7,571 nt of DNA, taken from contig JAIFNF010000060.1 in NCBI GenBank assembly GCA_020047885.1, positions 1 to 7,571 on the forward strand, read 5' to 3'. The translations under genes were made by a program, and so were the position numbers. Origin of the DNA: Gammaproteobacteria bacterium (GTDB lineage Bacteria > Pseudomonadota > Gammaproteobacteria > Competibacterales > Competibacteraceae). Below the pieces are notes generated by a model that searched no databases, was not told where the DNA came from, and worked only from the letters and a program-made list of their open reading frames with translations. This document shows, piece by piece, positions 5,988 through 7,571 of this stretch (position 1 is its first letter; each line of letters opens with the position of its first letter).

Positions 5988-6611
5988 ATGAAACATCTGA
6001 AGCAACGCGACGCCAAAATCACGGTCTGGGCCGGGCTTCTGGTCACCCTAATCCTGCTTTCGGGTTGCGCGACTCCGCCAATCACTTCCCCGGAAGCCGC
6101 CAGCGCCTGGTCTGCCCGGCAAGCGGTTCTACAGCCGCTCACCACCTGGCAAGCGGAAGGTCGCATCGGCGTGATCAGTGGTCAGGACGGTTGGCACGCG
6201 CACTTTCAGTGGGCGCAACGGGATGCCGGTTACCGCATTGATTTGATCGGTCCGCTTGGTCAGGGTCGGGTCACGGTCGAAAGTGAGGGTTGGGAAGTGC
6301 GCCTTCAGACCCAGGATGGCCAGCAGTGGACGGCTCCGGATGCGGACGAACTGCTGGAGCAGCATCTTGGGGTGCGCTTGCCGGTCAATGGGTTACGCTA
6401 CTGGGCGCGTGGATTGCCGGAACCGGGGACGACGCCGGTTCTGCACATGGACGCCAGCGGCCGCCTGACCCGGTTGGAACAGAACGGCTGGGTCATCGAA
6501 TATCCCGCCTACGCGCAAACCACGATGCTCAACCTCGATTTACCAGAACGCATCATCGCCCGGCGTCCGGATTTGAGCGTCAAGCTGGTCATTGAACAGT
6601 GGAAGCGGTGA
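5988..6611 (+). CDS. lolB: Outer-membrane lipoprotein receptor LolB
   Basis: LolB takes lipoproteins from the periplasmic carrier LolA and inserts them in the inner leaflet of the outer membrane. The predicted precursor is 207 residues, the same length as the E. coli protein. The signal peptide ends in a lipobox LLSGC with Cys27 as lipidated residue; the next residue is Ala, not Asp, consistent with outer-membrane sorting. The mature part has the family pattern W-x-EGRIGV, HFQW, YRIDLIGPLGQG, then LPVNGLRYWARGLP and a C-terminal KLVIEQWKR. Leu90 in GPLG lines up with E. coli mature Leu68, the loop residue known to be needed for membrane targeting. ATG 5988 is preferred, with GAGTGG five bases upstream; a GTG at 5979 is in frame but has no ribosome site. 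Its stop overlaps the ispE start as TGATG. The lolB-ispE pair is the usual gammaproteobacterial order. Confidence 0.96.
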   Translation: MKHLKQRDAKITVWAGLLVTLILLSGCATPPITSPEAASAWSARQAVLQPLTTWQAEGRIGVISGQDGWHAHFQWAQRDAGYRIDLIGPLGQGRVTVESEGWEVRLQTQDGQQWTAPDADELLEQHLGVRLPVNGLRYWARGLPEPGTTPVLHMDASGRLTRLEQNGWVIEYPAYAQTTMLNLDLPERIIARRPDLSVKLVIEQWKR

Positions 6612-7492
6612 TGGCAGCACCCTCACCCCCGACCCCTCTCCCACAGGGCGAGGGGAGTCACGCCTGGCCGGCGCCGGCGAAATTGAATCTCATGTTGCGC
6701 ATCGTTGGGCGGCGACCGGATGGCTATCATCTGCTGCAAACGGTGTTTCAATTTCTCGATTACAGCGACTGGCTCTGGTTTACGCCCCGCGAGGATGGCG
6801 TGATGACCCGTGAGGGCGAAGTCCCCAACGTCCCCGCGGACGCGGATTTAACCGTGCGGGCTGCCCGCTTGTTGCAGCAGGTCACCGGAACTCGGCAGGG
6901 TGCGACGATCCGTGTGGTCAAAAATCTCCCGATGGGCGGCGGACTCGGTGGGGGCAGTTCCGACGCGGCGACCGCGCTGGTTGCGCTGAATCACGATTGG
7001 CAAACCGGGTTGAGTCTGGCGGAATTGGCGGCACTGGGTCTGCAATTGGGCGCGGATGTTCCGGTCTTCGTCCACGGGCAAGCGGCTTGGGCGGAAGGCG
7101 TCGGTGAACGCTTGACGCCGGTGAAACTCCCGGAACCCTGGTTTGTGGTACTCCAGCCCTCCTGCCAGGTCGCCACCGGTGCAATCTTTAATGACCCGGA
7201 ATTGACAAGGAACTCCCCACTCAGCACAATAGCCGACTTCGTAAACGGTGCAGGCGGCAATGATTGTGAAGCGGTGGTGTATCGCCGCTACCCGGAAGTC
7301 GCCGCCGCCGCTGCCTGGTTAGGGCAACAGGGCGTCGCCCGACTCACCGGCACCGGCTCCTGTGTATTCGCTGCTTTTGCGGATGAAGAACACGCCCGGC
7401 GGGTGTTGGCGCAGTTGCCGCCGAACTGGACAGGATTTATGGCGAGGGGTTGCAACCGTTCGCCGCTGCATGAGCGCCTCAAGCGCCGCTGA
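6611..7492 (+). CDS. ispE: 4-diphosphocytidyl-2-C-methyl-D-erythritol kinase IspE
   Basis: IspE phosphorylates the 2-hydroxyl of 4-diphosphocytidyl-2-C-methylerythritol with ATP in the cytosolic non-mevalonate (MEP) pathway to isoprenoids. The 293-residue protein is a GHMP kinase: PAPAKLNL with the conserved Lys24, GRRPDGYH at 33-40, the ATP-binding loop NLPMGGGLGGGSSDAAT (105-121), GADVPVF with the catalytic Asp149, and the C-terminal LTGTGSCVFAAF motif. ATG 6611 overlaps the lolB stop (TGATG) with GGAAG about five bases upstream, so the two are translationally coupled. The usual protein begins only a few residues before PAPAKLNL; here residues of about 4-17 (PSPPTPLPQGEGSH) are extra and encoded by a palindromic repeat, without harm to the frame. 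All catalytic motifs are intact and the gene is expected to be essential, so the insertion must be tolerated. Confidence 0.97.
   Translation: MAAPSPPTPLPQGEGSHAWPAPAKLNLMLRIVGRRPDGYHLLQTVFQFLDYSDWLWFTPREDGVMTREGEVPNVPADADLTVRAARLLQQVTGTRQGATIRVVKNLPMGGGLGGGSSDAATALVALNHDWQTGLSLAELAALGLQLGADVPVFVHGQAAWAEGVGERLTPVKLPEPWFVVLQPSCQVATGAIFNDPELTRNSPLSTIADFVNGAGGNDCEAVVYRRYPEVAAAAAWLGQQGVARLTGTGSCVFAAFADEEHARRVLAQLPPNWTGFMARGCNRSPLHERLKRR
6620..6661. repeat. Palindromic repeat inserted in frame at the ispE N-terminus
   Basis: CCCCTCTCCC (6633-6642) pairs with GGGCGAGGGG (6646-6655) around a 3-base loop with a single mismatch. The preceding CCCTCACCCCCGACC is like the C-rich flank before hairpin A in the glycosyltransferase (CCCCCCACCCCGACC), so the two belong to one repeat family. 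It immediately follows the ispE start and is translated as PSPPTPLPQGEGSH. Confidence 0.8.
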
Positions 7493-7497
7493 TTTAT

Positions 7498-7571
7498 TGG
7501 GCCGTAGCCAAGTGGTAAGGCACCGGACTTTGACTCCGGCACTCCCAGGTTCGAATCCTGGCGGCCCAGCC
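7498..7571 (+). tRNA. tRNA-Gln (anticodon UUG)
   Basis: The cloverleaf is complete. Acceptor arm TGGGCCG (7498-7504) pairs with CGGCCCA (7562-7568), followed by discriminator G7569. Anticodon stem CCGGA/TCCGG encloses loop CTTTGAC with anticodon TTG at 7530-7532, reading CAA (and CAG by wobble). T arm CCAGG-TTCGAAT-CCTGG is at 7545-7561. The encoded CCA is cut after CC by the window edge. The gene starts five bases after the ispE stop, so it may be processed from the same transcript. Glutamine tRNA after ispE is also the order in Pseudomonas, where prs comes next. Confidence 0.96.

Overview
The window looks like a GC-rich gammaproteobacterial chromosome segment. The plus-strand order lolB, ispE, tRNA-Gln is the arrangement known from Pseudomonas and relatives, and LolB itself points to a diderm with a Lol lipoprotein pathway. 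The short GC-rich palindromic repeats are a kind common in some environmental gammaproteobacteria such as the Chromatiales and Competibacter group. That finer placement is inference only.

The left three quarters (about 1-5600) is read on the minus strand and carries envelope and glycan functions with many signs of rearrangement. In transcription order it holds: a TonB-dependent receptor broken by a frameshift and cut off after about 290 codons; an internal scrap of an acyltransferase-3 gene; the first 20 codons of a family-2-like glycosyltransferase; a full-length 701-residue OafA-type acyltransferase with a C-terminal SGNH domain; a short unassigned region with a long hairpin; a SAM-dependent methyltransferase; and a family-4-type glycosyltransferase that runs off the left edge. 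The methyltransferase stop and glycosyltransferase start overlap as ATGA. The three catalytic genes fit the modification of a surface polysaccharide (acylation, methylation, sugar transfer), but no substrate can be read from the sequence.

The right quarter (5669-7571) is on the plus strand and looks intact: an 87-residue protein of unknown function, lolB (outer-membrane lipoprotein receptor), ispE (isoprenoid kinase, overlapping lolB by the TGATG arrangement) and tRNA-Gln(UUG), five bases after ispE and cut by the window edge inside its CCA end.

The most interesting signal is a set of short palindromic repeats lying inside open reading frames without breaking them. A 90-base double hairpin adds 30 residues to the linker between the two glycosyltransferase domains. 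A related hairpin adds about 14 residues to the IspE N-terminus. A third repeat type forms the visible C-terminal tail of the glycosyltransferase. This resembles the coding-compatible palindromic elements described in Rickettsia. A second signal is the tight mosaic of gene fragments at 4480-4740 and a 13-base direct repeat that brackets the intact acyltransferase.
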